This document shows, piece after piece, positions 48,761-55,586 of a stretch of DNA of 64,000 nt. The stretch covers positions 744,001-808,000 of the forward strand of contig NZ_JACBFY010000002.1 of the NCBI RefSeq assembly GCF_021401245.1. Reading direction: 5' to 3'. The translations under genes and the position numbers were made by a program. Every line of letters starts with the position of its first letter. Positions within the stretch are counted from its first letter, which is position 1. The stretch comes from Pseudacidovorax sp. NFM-22 (lineage in GTDB: Bacteria > Pseudomonadota > Gammaproteobacteria > Burkholderiales > Burkholderiaceae_C). Under the pieces are notes generated by a model. It had not been told where the DNA came from, ran no database searches, and was given only the letters and a program-made list of their open reading frames with translations.

Positions 48761-49391
48761 AGACGGCCGTCGCGGCGCGCAGGTTGGGCAACCAGCGCAC
48801 CTCGCGGCCGTGCTGCACGCCGAACGCATCCAGCACGCGCAGGCGGTTCTTGCGCGCCAGGGCGTCGAAGTCGCGGAAGGTACCCACGCGGATGTTGGGC
48901 GTGTCGTACCACTGGTAGGGCAGCCTCCGCGTCACCGGCATGCGACCCTGCAGGATGCTCAGCCGGTTGGGCCAGTGCGCGAAGTTGGGAAAGGCGACGA
49001 TGCCGATGCGGCCCACGCGTGCCGTCTCGCGCAGCATGATCTCGGCATTGCGCAGGTGCTGCAGCGTGTCGATCTGCAGCACCACGTCGAAGCTGGCGTC
49101 CTCGAACATCGACAGGCCCTCGTCGAGGTTCAGCTGGATCACGTCGACGCCGCGCCGCACGCATTGCAGCACGTTGCCGTCGGCAATCTCCACGCCGTAG
49201 CCGGTGCAGCCGCGCTCGCGCTGCAGGCGCTCGAGCAGCGCGCCGTCGCCGCAGCCCAGGTCGAGCACGCGTGCGCCCTCGGGCACGAGGCGGACGATGC
49301 GGTCGTTGATGTCGTGGGTCGTGCGCAAGGGCGTTCCTTCGGCGTCGCCTGCGGCGCGAGGGCCTTTGGGAGCAGCCGGGCGGGTGGTCAT
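48741..49391 (-). CDS. metW: methionine biosynthesis protein MetW
   Basis: A 216-residue class I methyltransferase-fold protein. The SAM-binding motif is [16 protein letters not shown], followed by [17 protein letters not shown] and [17 protein letters not shown], all as in MetW. The protein works together with MetX in making O-acylhomoserine. Its ATG overlaps the metX stop (ATGA), so the two are translationally coupled and under the same riboswitch. The 3' end overlaps the channel gene on the other strand by 20 bases. Confidence 0.94.
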   Translation of the reverse strand: MTTRPAAPKGPRAAGDAEGTPLRTTHDINDRIVRLVPEGARVLDLGCGDGALLERLQRERGCTGYGVEIADGNVLQCVRRGVDVIQLNLDEGLSMFEDASFDVVLQIDTLQHLRNAEIMLRETARVGRIGIVAFPNFAHWPNRLSILQGRMPVTRRLPYQWYDTPNIRVGTFRDFDALARKNRLRVLDAFGVQHGREVRWLPNLRAATAVFKFERD

Positions 49392-50515
49392 TGCAGCTCC
49401 TTCGCGATGCCGTCGAACCAGGCGCGCACGACGCCCAGATAGCGGGTGTCGTCCAGCAGAAATGCGTCGTGGCCGTGCGGCGCGTCGATCTCGGCGTAGC
49501 TGACGCTGCGGCGGTTGTCGAGCAGCGCCTTGACGATCTCGCGGCTGCGCGCCGGCGAGAAGCGCCAGTCGGTGGTGAAGCTCACGAGCAGGAACTTGGC
49601 CATGGCCCGCTCGAAGGCCGCGCGCAGGCTGCCGCCGTAGGCCGCGGCAGGGTCGAAGTAGTCGAGCGCACGCGTGATCAGCAGGTAGGTGTTGGCGTCG
49701 AAGTACTCGCTGAACTTGTCGCCCTGGTGGCGCAGGTAGCTCTCGATCTGGAACTCCACGTCGTGCGTGGTGTAGCGCACCTGCATGCCCTCGCGCAGCT
49801 GGCGGCCGAACTTGGCGTTCATCACGTCGTCGCTGAGGTAGGTGATGTGGCCGATCATGCGAGCGATGGTGAGCCCGCGCTTGGGCACCACGCCGTGGTC
49901 GTAGAAGTGGCCGCCGTGGAAGTCGGGATCGGTCACGATGGCACGGCGCGCCACCTCGTTGAAGGCGATGTTCTCGGCGTTGAGGTTGGGCGCGCTGGCG
50001 ATCACCGCGGCGTGGCGCACGCGCTCGGGGTACTGCAGCGTCCACGACAGCGCCTGCATGCCGCCCAGGCTGCCGCCCATCACGGCGGCGAGGGTGTCGA
50101 TGCCCAGTGCATCGAGCAGGCGGGCCTGGGCGTCCACCCAGTCCTCCACGGTCACCACCGGAAAGTCCGCGCCCCACGGCCGCCCCGTCGCCGGATTGGT
50201 GTGCATCGGCCCGGTCGAGCCGAAGCAGGAGCCCAGGTTGTTGATGCCGATGACGAAGAAGCGGTCGGTGTCCACCGACTTGCCGGGGCCGATCATGTTG
50301 TCCCACCAACCCTGCGACTTCGGCTGGCCGGCGTACTGGCCGGCCACGTGGTGCGAGGCATTGAGCGCATGGCAGACCAGCACGGCATTGCTGCGGTCGG
50401 CATTGAGCGTGCCGTAGGTCTCGTAGGCCAACGCGTAGTCGCCGATGGCGCTGCCGCTGCGCAGCGGCAGCGGCGTCGCGAAGGACATGGACTGGGGTGT
50501 GACGTCGAAGGACAT
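49388..50515 (-). CDS. metX: homoserine O-acyltransferase
   Basis: A 375-residue alpha/beta hydrolase-fold enzyme that acylates homoserine in the methionine pathway. The nucleophile elbow is [10 protein letters not shown], and the oxyanion and substrate residues lie in [13 protein letters not shown] and [12 protein letters not shown]. The catalytic Asp and His are in TTDWRFSP and [11 protein letters not shown]. Whether it uses acetyl- or succinyl-CoA cannot be decided from these motifs. No clear Shine-Dalgarno precedes the ATG, because the U tract of the upstream attenuator ends six bases before it. The gene is preceded by a SAM-II aptamer. Confidence 0.93.
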   Translation of the reverse strand: MSFDVTPQSMSFATPLPLRSGSAIGDYALAYETYGTLNADRSNAVLVCHALNASHHVAGQYAGQPKSQGWWDNMIGPGKSVDTDRFFVIGINNLGSCFGSTGPMHTNPATGRPWGADFPVVTVEDWVDAQARLLDALGIDTLAAVMGGSLGGMQALSWTLQYPERVRHAAVIASAPNLNAENIAFNEVARRAIVTDPDFHGGHFYDHGVVPKRGLTIARMIGHITYLSDDVMNAKFGRQLREGMQVRYTTHDVEFQIESYLRHQGDKFSEYFDANTYLLITRALDYFDPAAAYGGSLRAAFERAMAKFLLVSFTTDWRFSPARSREIVKALLDNRRSVSYAEIDAPHGHDAFLLDDTRYLGVVRAWFDGIAKELQ

Positions 50516-50524
50516 GGGAGCAAA

Positions 50525-50559
50525 AAGAAAACCCGGCCTCGCCAAAAACGAGCCGGGTT
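50525..50559 (-). terminator. attenuator hairpin between SAM-II aptamer and metX
   Basis: On the minus strand AACCCGGCTCG pairs with CGAGGCCGGGTT (one bulged G) around a TTTTTGG loop and is followed by TTCTTTTTG. It sits directly upstream of the metX start, the place of a premature terminator. Its 5' arm overlaps an element complementary to the aptamer, so the two folds compete. Confidence 0.82.
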
Positions 50560-50567
50560 GCGGGCAT

Positions 50568-50620
50568 CCGTCTTTAGCTGCATTTATCAAGCGCCCGCAA
50601 GCTGGAGCAAATCGGCGCTG
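50568..50620 (-). ncRNA. SAM-II riboswitch of metXW
   Basis: The minus strand reads GCGCCGATTTG, a loop, TTGCGGGCGC, then TTGATAAATGCAGCTAAAG. This is the SAM-II aptamer pattern: P1 GCGCC/GGCGC, the loop GAUUU that contacts the AAAU of GAUAAAUG, and the conserved GCUAAAG. SAM-II binds S-adenosylmethionine and switches methionine genes off. The 8-base segment TTGCGGGC (50600-50593) is perfectly complementary to GCCCGCAA (50565-50558), which overlaps the terminator arm, giving an antiterminator. Confidence 0.85.
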
Positions 50621-50625
50621 TGGAA

Positions 50626-50631
50626 AGTATA
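50626..50631 (-). promoter_or_regulatory. -10 element of metX transcript
   Basis: TATACT on the minus strand, about six bases ahead of the first aptamer base, places the transcription start at or next to the beginning of the SAM-II fold. No good -35 is seen in the GC-rich sequence upstream. Confidence 0.55.
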
Positions 50632-50670
50632 GGCCGGGCGGCGCCGTCGCCGCCCGGCGAGGGTCATGCC

Positions 50671-51243
50671 TCAGGCGCCCCAGCCGATCAGCGCGGCCAC
50701 GCCCAGCACCAGGAAGATCACGGCCGAAATGCTGTGCACGAGCTTGATCGGCACCTTGCGCACGATGCGCTCGCCCAGCCACACCACCGGGGCGTTGGCC
50801 AGCATCATGCCCAGCGTGGTGCCGATCACCACCCACAGGTAGTCGTGCGTGAAGCGGGCCGCGAGCATGACGGTGGCGATCTGCGTCTTGTCGCCCATCT
50901 CCGCCAGGAAGAAGGCCACCAGCGTGGTGCCGAAGACGCCGAACTTGGAGACGCTGCGGGGCGCCTCGTCCTCGTCGAGCTTGTCGGGAATCAGCATCCA
51001 GACGGCCATCGCGATGAAGGACAGGCCCAGTATCCAGCGCAGGACCGTGGGCCCGAGGAAGCTGGTCACCCAGGCGCCGACGGCACCCGCCAGTGCATGG
51101 TTGACGACCGTGGCCGCAAAGATGCCGAGCACGATGGGCCAGGGCTTGCGGAAACGTGCCGCGAGGACGAGCGAAAGGAGTTGGGTCTTGTCACCCATTT
51201 CAGCCAGCGCGACGATGCCGGTGGCTACCAGAAAGGCTTCCAT
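50671..51243 (-). CDS. GDT1/TMEM165 (UPF0016) family manganese exporter
   Basis: A 190-residue membrane protein with two repeated three-helix halves. Each half carries the family motif E-x-G-D-K-T ([14 protein letters not shown] and [14 protein letters not shown]). Bacterial members such as MneA export Mn2+. A Mn2+ riboswitch immediately upstream supports manganese as the substrate. A short charged loop ([12 protein letters not shown]) separates the halves. The 3' end lies in the 155-base gap before metX, in the same direction. Confidence 0.93.
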   Translation of the reverse strand: MEAFLVATGIVALAEMGDKTQLLSLVLAARFRKPWPIVLGIFAATVVNHALAGAVGAWVTSFLGPTVLRWILGLSFIAMAVWMLIPDKLDEDEAPRSVSKFGVFGTTLVAFFLAEMGDKTQIATVMLAARFTHDYLWVVIGTTLGMMLANAPVVWLGERIVRKVPIKLVHSISAVIFLVLGVAALIGWGA

Positions 51244-51314
51244 AGAGATGTGGGGTTCCTCGGCCGAAGGACGCAATCGACCACGCAGCGCCTTCGGCCT
51301 TGTTCCCGAAGCTG

Positions 51315-51433
51315 CGTGGTCAATGGTCTCGCCAGGTCTTCACTGCATGCACCATGTTCCGCGTGGGGCGCGGTACAAGTCTGTTGACGCATGCCCTTCT
51401 CGCACTCGGAAGGCGGCTACTCCCCAAAGACGG
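51315..51433 (-). ncRNA. yybP-ykoY manganese riboswitch
   Basis: On the minus strand the RNA starts CCGTCTTTGGGGAGTAGC and contains ATGCGTCAACA and later GAAGACCTGGCGAGACC followed by ATTGACC. GGGGAGUAG and GCGAGACC are the conserved loops that make the Mn2+ site of the yybP-ykoY class. TAGAAT at 51439-51444 provides a -10 at the right distance. Downstream, GACCACGCAG (51321-51312) can pair with CTGCGTGGTC (51288-51279), while AGGCCGAAGG (51300-51291) can pair with CCTTCGGCC (51269-51261). These two helices exclude each other, and the second lies beside the GAGGAA ribosome binding site. Confidence 0.85.
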
Positions 51434-51445
51434 GGCGGATTCTAG

Positions 51446-51778
51446 CGACTCTTGCCGCGCTGCAGCATGACGTTATTGGTGTGGGTGCAGGACGCCTGCC
51501 GCGGTTGGCGTCAAAAAAAGGAGGCGCAACCGTGCCCGATTAACTCGATGATCTCTTCCGATTACTGAGGAAACCTGTGTTTTCACCGGGCCATCGATGT
51601 CAGTGTGCGCAAGCTTCTCAGGCTCACGGAGGTTGTTGCAATTCAAGGGAAATTCCTGTCCCCCTCCCAAATAAATCACCCATAATGGGTGGACCTTCGG
51701 CCCGGAAAGCCGCAGGCCATTGGGTGATCGGTCAGTTTCGTCAGCCCCGCAGGCCAACATGCTGCGGGTCTTGCGCCC
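51446..51778. other. leader/intergenic region upstream of the RRM gene
   Basis: This is the central part of the 581-base gap between two divergent genes. CATAAT at 51681-51686 is a possible -10 for the RRM gene, without a clear -35. A CCCGCAG/CTGCGGG hairpin occupies 51745-51767. I see no further gene. The long leader is unusual in this gene-dense window. Confidence 0.45.
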
Positions 51779-51820
51779 GGGACTCCATCGCTGCTTTTCT
51801 TTGTGTTTTACAGGAGTCCC
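51779..51820 (+). promoter_or_regulatory. RBS-sequestering hairpin
   Basis: GGGACTCC at 51779-51786 is perfectly complementary to GGAGTCCC at 51813-51820, with a 26-base U-rich loop. The Shine-Dalgarno AGGAG (51812-51816), eight bases before the ATG, is held in the 3' arm. Unfolding or an alternative fold would be needed for efficient initiation. Confidence 0.75.
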
Positions 51821-51824
51821 ATTC

Positions 51825-52349
51825 ATGGGCAACAAACTCTACGTCGGCAACCTGCCCTATTCGGTGCGCGACGGTGATCTCGAACAGGCTTTCGGCCAGT
51901 TCGGCGCAGTGACCAGCGCCAAGGTCATGATGGAGCGCGAAACCGGCCGTTCCAAAGGCTTTGGTTTCGTGGAAATGGGCAGCGACGCCGAGGCGCAGGC
52001 TGCCATTCAGGGCATGAACGGCCAGCCGCTGGGCGGCCGCAGTGTCGTGGTCAACGAGGCGCGCCCCATGGAGCCGCGTCCGCCCCGTAGCGGTGGCGGC
52101 GGCTACGGTGGTGGCGGCGGTGGTTACGGCGGCGGCGGCGGTGGCGGCGGCTACGGTGGTGGTGGCGGTGGTTACGGCGGCGGTGGTGGCCGCAGCGGTG
52201 GCGGCGGCTACGGCGGCCGCGGCGGCGGCGGTGGCGGCGGCAACGACGGCAGCTTCCGCAGCCCCTACGGCACCGGCCCGCGCGGCGGTGGCGGTGGCGG
52301 CGGTGGTCGCGGCGGCTACGGCGGCGGTGGCGGCGGCAACAACTACTGA
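51825..52349 (+). CDS. RRM-domain RNA-binding protein with Gly-rich tail
   Basis: A 174-residue protein. The RRM covers about residues 1-82, with RNP2 KLYVGNLPY and RNP1 RSKGFGFVEM. The remaining half is a GGYGGGG/GRGG repeat, as in plant and cyanobacterial glycine-rich RNA-binding proteins. Such proteins bind RNA and are frequently cold-induced. The tail is low-complexity and likely disordered. Expression is probably controlled by the hairpin that masks its ribosome binding site; a terminator follows. Confidence 0.92.
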   Translation: MGNKLYVGNLPYSVRDGDLEQAFGQFGAVTSAKVMMERETGRSKGFGFVEMGSDAEAQAAIQGMNGQPLGGRSVVVNEARPMEPRPPRSGGGGYGGGGGGYGGGGGGGGYGGGGGGYGGGGGRSGGGGYGGRGGGGGGGNDGSFRSPYGTGPRGGGGGGGGRGGYGGGGGGNNY

Positions 52350-52389
52350 TCGCACACGTTGCCGTTCCGCTTTGCGGAACGACTCAACG

Positions 52390-52414
52390 AAAGGCTCCCT
52401 CGGGAGCCTTTTTC
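52390..52414 (+). terminator. rho-independent terminator of RRM gene
   Basis: AAAGGCTCCC and GGGAGCCTTT pair around the loop TC and are followed by TTC. It lies 40 bases after the stop codon of the RRM gene. Confidence 0.85.
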
Positions 52415-52495
52415 ATGCGCGCCTGTTTGTGACGGGGCTGCCGCAGCCCTCCGCACGCCCGTCCGTCCAGCAGACAGGCTGCGAGGCGGCGGCAC

Positions 52496-53299
52496 TCAGC
52501 GAGGCGTGTCGGCTTCGTCCCGGCGGCGCTTTCGGCCGCGGCCTTGCACCGCCCGGTCGTAGATGGCGTCGGGCAGCACCCTCATCAGTTTGGCGACGAT
52601 CCCCATCTGCCAGGGAATGACGCGGTAGCTGAACCCGGCCTCGATGGTGCGGAAGGCTCGGTCGGCAAAGACCTCCGCGGAGATGAGGAAGGGCATGCCA
52701 TAGCGATTACCCCGGGTGAGCGGCGTGTCCACATAGCCCGGACAGACCGTCACCACCCGGACACCGCTGCCGCGCAACTCGGTGCGCACGCTTTCGCAAT
52801 ACGCCACGACCGCCGCCTTGCTGGCGCAGTAGGCGCCATGCCCCGGCAGCCCCCGAATCGCGGCCACGCTGCCGATGCCCACCAGCCGCCCGCTCCCACG
52901 GCGCACCATCGCGGCGATGAAGGGATGGAAGGTGGCGGCCAGACCCACATTGTTGAGCGCGAAGGTCTCGGCCATCACGTCCAGATCGGCACGCTCGGCC
53001 GTGTCCATGCCGACGCTGATGCCCGCATTGGCAATGACCACCTCGGGCAAGCCTTGGGCAGCCAGGCAGGCCTCGCCCGCGGCGACGATGCTGTCCACCG
53101 CAGCCACATCGGCGCCGTAGATGCCGCAGCGATCCGGCCCCAGGCCCTGGGACGCCGCCCACTCCTGCATCTGCGCCGTGCGCCGCGCCACGAGCGCCAG
53201 CCGCCAGCCCGCCTGGGCATAGCGGGCCGCCAGCGCCTGCCCGATACCGCTGGACGCGCCGGTGATGAAGACCAGGGGGGCAAGGGCAGGGGCGGACAT
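52496..53299 (-). CDS. short-chain dehydrogenase/reductase
   Basis: A 267-residue classical SDR. The cofactor motif is TGASSGIG at 13-20, with VIANAGISVG (NAG), IGSVAAIRG (active Ser) and the YxxxK motif in GAYCASKAAVVA. The Arg in LVARRT after strand two favours NADP(H). The C-terminal 35 residues (VPWQMGIVAKLMRVLPDAIY and a basic tail) are extended and may touch the membrane. Substrate unknown. It is followed upstream by lptC in the same direction, with a 21-base gap. Confidence 0.9.
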   Translation of the reverse strand: MSAPALAPLVFITGASSGIGQALAARYAQAGWRLALVARRTAQMQEWAASQGLGPDRCGIYGADVAAVDSIVAAGEACLAAQGLPEVVIANAGISVGMDTAERADLDVMAETFALNNVGLAATFHPFIAAMVRRGSGRLVGIGSVAAIRGLPGHGAYCASKAAVVAYCESVRTELRGSGVRVVTVCPGYVDTPLTRGNRYGMPFLISAEVFADRAFRTIEAGFSYRVIPWQMGIVAKLMRVLPDAIYDRAVQGRGRKRRRDEADTPR

Positions 53300-53320
53300 G
53301 GGCGATTCCCGCAGATACGG

Positions 53321-53956
53321 CTAGCGCCTGCCCGCCGGTGCCGGCGGCATGATCTGGCCGCGGACGCGTCCCCGCAGATTGGCGATGCCGCTCATGTGGT
53401 CGTAGTCCATCGCATCGGCCTTGAACGTATCGCTGCCCCGGATCAGCGTGACCGGCAGATGGGAGCGCACCCGGTCCTCGTTGGTGAACACATGCAGGAA
53501 GTCACCCCGGAATTCCAGCCGGGGCGCCGGCTTGCCATCGGGAAGCTTGCCTTCGTCGCGGATCACCACGGCATTGCCGAAGAGCTGGATCTCGCTGGCA
53601 TCGCCATTGGAAAGACCGCGGTTGGCCGTGGCACGGGTGACCAGCCCCTGGGGCGACACCGAACGCACACGCACGTCGTCGACCTCCATCGTGTCGGTGT
53701 CGGGGTAGTGACGGCCTTCCCGGCCGCTGATCTCGCTGTGCAGCGAGCCGTCGGGCAGGAAGCTGCGCACGGTGAAGTTGCGCATGAAGAAGTCCGGGTC
53801 GTGCGAGACCGGGGCCGCGGCGTGCGGCTTGATCAGTTCCGGCGCGTTGCGCACCAGCCAGTAGGTGCCGAGCGCCAGCAGGCCCGTCAGGATGATCGGC
53901 AGGTAGAGGCTCAGACGGTCGAACGCCAGCCCGAAGACGGAGACGACGCGCCTCAT
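53321..53956 (-). CDS. lptC: LPS export ABC transporter periplasmic protein LptC
   Basis: A 211-residue bitopic protein with one N-terminal membrane helix (LYLPIILTGLLALGTYWLV) and a periplasmic beta-jellyroll (NFTVRSFLPDGSLHSEISG, GREGRHYPDTDTMEVDDV). LptC passes lipopolysaccharide from LptBFG to LptA. ATG overlaps the kdsC stop (ATGA), so translation is coupled. In many proteobacteria lptA-lptB follow; here an SDR gene follows, so those genes must be elsewhere. Confidence 0.9.
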   Translation of the reverse strand: MRRVVSVFGLAFDRLSLYLPIILTGLLALGTYWLVRNAPELIKPHAAAPVSHDPDFFMRNFTVRSFLPDGSLHSEISGREGRHYPDTDTMEVDDVRVRSVSPQGLVTRATANRGLSNGDASEIQLFGNAVVIRDEGKLPDGKPAPRLEFRGDFLHVFTNEDRVRSHLPVTLIRGSDTFKADAMDYDHMSGIANLRGRVRGQIMPPAPAGRR

Positions 53957-54531
53957 GCGTCGGGCACCCCGATGGCGGCGTCCAGCAGGCCGGCATAGCG
54001 CCCGCAGGCGCACAGCAGCAGGTCGCAGAACTCGCGGGCCGCGCCCTCGCCGCCCCGCAGGCGGGTGACATGGCGCACGATGGCCGCCACCTCCGGATGC
54101 GCATTGGCCGGCGCGGCCGCGAAGGCCACCCGACGCAGCACGGGCAGGTCGGGCCAGTCGTCGCCGATGGCCGCCGCCTGCGCCCAGTCGAGGCCCAGGG
54201 CGGCCAGGATCTCGGAGGACGCGGCGATTTTGTCCATCACCCCGTAGCGCGCATGCCGCACGCCGAGTGCCTGCAGCCGGGCACGCAGCGGCGCCGAGTC
54301 GCGGCCGGTGACCACCACGGGCTCGATGCCGGCCTTGCGCAGCATCTGCAGCCCGTAGCCGTCGAGCACGCTGAAGCGCTTGAGCGTCTCGCCGGCGTCG
54401 GTGAAGTAGATGCCGCCATCGGTCAGCACGCCGTCGACATCGAAGAAGGCGACGCGCACATCCTGCGCAGCCAGCAGCAGTTCGGGGTCGAAGGTGAGCA
54501 CGGGTCGGGCGCCCTGCGGTTGCGGCGCCAT
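53953..54531 (-). CDS. kdsC: 3-deoxy-D-manno-octulosonate 8-phosphate phosphatase
   Basis: A 192-residue HAD-superfamily phosphatase producing free Kdo for LPS core synthesis. The nucleophile motif is FFDVDGVLTDGGIY (DxDGVLTDG). Further motifs are VVTGRDSAPLRARL, and the Lys and Asp positions in VMDKIAA and AIGDDWPDLP. It overlaps kdsD at one end and lptC at the other, one tight operon for Kdo and LPS. Confidence 0.93.
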   Translation of the reverse strand: MAPQPQGARPVLTFDPELLLAAQDVRVAFFDVDGVLTDGGIYFTDAGETLKRFSVLDGYGLQMLRKAGIEPVVVTGRDSAPLRARLQALGVRHARYGVMDKIAASSEILAALGLDWAQAAAIGDDWPDLPVLRRVAFAAAPANAHPEVAAIVRHVTRLRGGEGAAREFCDLLLCACGRYAGLLDAAIGVPDA

Positions 54532-55517
54532 CAGATGACCTTCGCCCGCATCAGGTCGGTGGTGTTGAGCGCGCCGGCCAGCCGGCCTTCGGCATCGACG
54601 ACGAACAGGCGGGTGATGCCATGCTGCTCCATGAGTTCGGCCGCCTCGACGGCCAGGGCGTCCTGGCGGATGGTGCGCGGGCCGCGGTGCATGACGTCGG
54701 CGGCACGGATGCCGCGCAGGTCGGCGCCCGCCTCGATCAGCCGGCGCAGGTCGCCGTCGGTGAAGATGCCTTCGGCACGGCCCTGGGCATCCATCACCGC
54801 CGCGGCGCCGAAGCCCTGCACGCTCATGGCGCGCATGAGCTCGGCGATGCCTGCCTGGGGCGAGACCTGCGGCACCGCACTGCCCTGGCGCATGACGTCG
54901 GCCACATGGGTGAGCAGCTTTCGCCCCAGCGCACCGCCCGGATGCGAACGGGCGAAGTCTTCGGCACCGAAGCCGCGCGCATCGAGCAGCGCGACGGCCA
55001 GCGCGTCGCCCAGCGCCATCTGCGCGGTGGTGCTGGCGGTCGGCGCCAGGTTCAGCGGGCAGGCTTCCTTCTCGACGCCGCTGTCCAGCACCAGGTCGGC
55101 ATGCCGGGCCAGCGACGAGGTCGCGCCGCCGGTCATGGCGATCAGAGGCACGCCCTGGCGCTTGAGCACGGGCAGGATCGCGTCGAGTTCATTGCTTTCG
55201 CCGCTGTTGGAGATGGCCAGCACCACGTCCGCGGCCGTGACCATGCCCAGATCGCCATGGCTGGCCTCGGCGGGGTGCACGAACATGGCAGGTGTGCCGG
55301 TGGAGGCCAAGGTCGCAGCGATCTTGCGGCCCACATGGCCGCTCTTGCCCATGCCCATGACCACCACCCGGCCCTGCAGGGCCAGGATGCGCCGGACCGC
55401 CTCGACGAAGCTCTGGCCGACGCGTGCCTTGAGGCCCAGCACGGCGGCGGCCTCGATGTCGAAAGTGGCGCGTGCGCGGGCCAGCAACGCGTCGGGGTCC
55501 GGGGCCGGAAAGCTCAT
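54531..55517 (-). CDS. kdsD: arabinose-5-phosphate isomerase (KdsD/KpsF/GutQ family)
   Basis: A 328-residue enzyme converting ribulose 5-phosphate to arabinose 5-phosphate, the first step toward Kdo. An N-terminal SIS domain (VVVMGMGKSGHVGRKIAATL, FVHPAEASHGDLGM) is followed by two CBS domains. The stop shares one base with the kdsC start. It is the first gene of the kdsD-kdsC-lptC set and is divergent from the Kef-type antiporter across 69 bases. Confidence 0.95.
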   Translation of the reverse strand: MSFPAPDPDALLARARATFDIEAAAVLGLKARVGQSFVEAVRRILALQGRVVVMGMGKSGHVGRKIAATLASTGTPAMFVHPAEASHGDLGMVTAADVVLAISNSGESNELDAILPVLKRQGVPLIAMTGGATSSLARHADLVLDSGVEKEACPLNLAPTASTTAQMALGDALAVALLDARGFGAEDFARSHPGGALGRKLLTHVADVMRQGSAVPQVSPQAGIAELMRAMSVQGFGAAAVMDAQGRAEGIFTDGDLRRLIEAGADLRGIRAADVMHRGPRTIRQDALAVEAAELMEQHGITRLFVVDAEGRLAGALNTTDLMRAKVI

Positions 55518-55586
55518 CGGGCGATTTTATCGGCGCGCCTTGCCCCCGCCCCGGTGCAGTGCATGGCCCTTGCTAGCATCCAGCGG

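Noticed and set aside
51480..51520. A terminator at the GACGCC/GGCGTC hairpin followed by an A run
   Set aside because: The homopolymer is A on the plus strand, and on the minus strand the T run precedes the hairpin, so neither strand gives hairpin then U tract in the right order.
51524..51545. A mini-ORF after AGGAGG (GTG-CCC-GAT-TAA)
   Set aside because: Three codons only and in the middle of an uncharacterised gap; no evidence of leader peptide function.
52080..52349. The GGT/GGC-rich stretch as a DNA repeat element
   Set aside because: It is the coding sequence for the Gly-Tyr-rich tail of the RRM protein, in frame and with normal codon variation.
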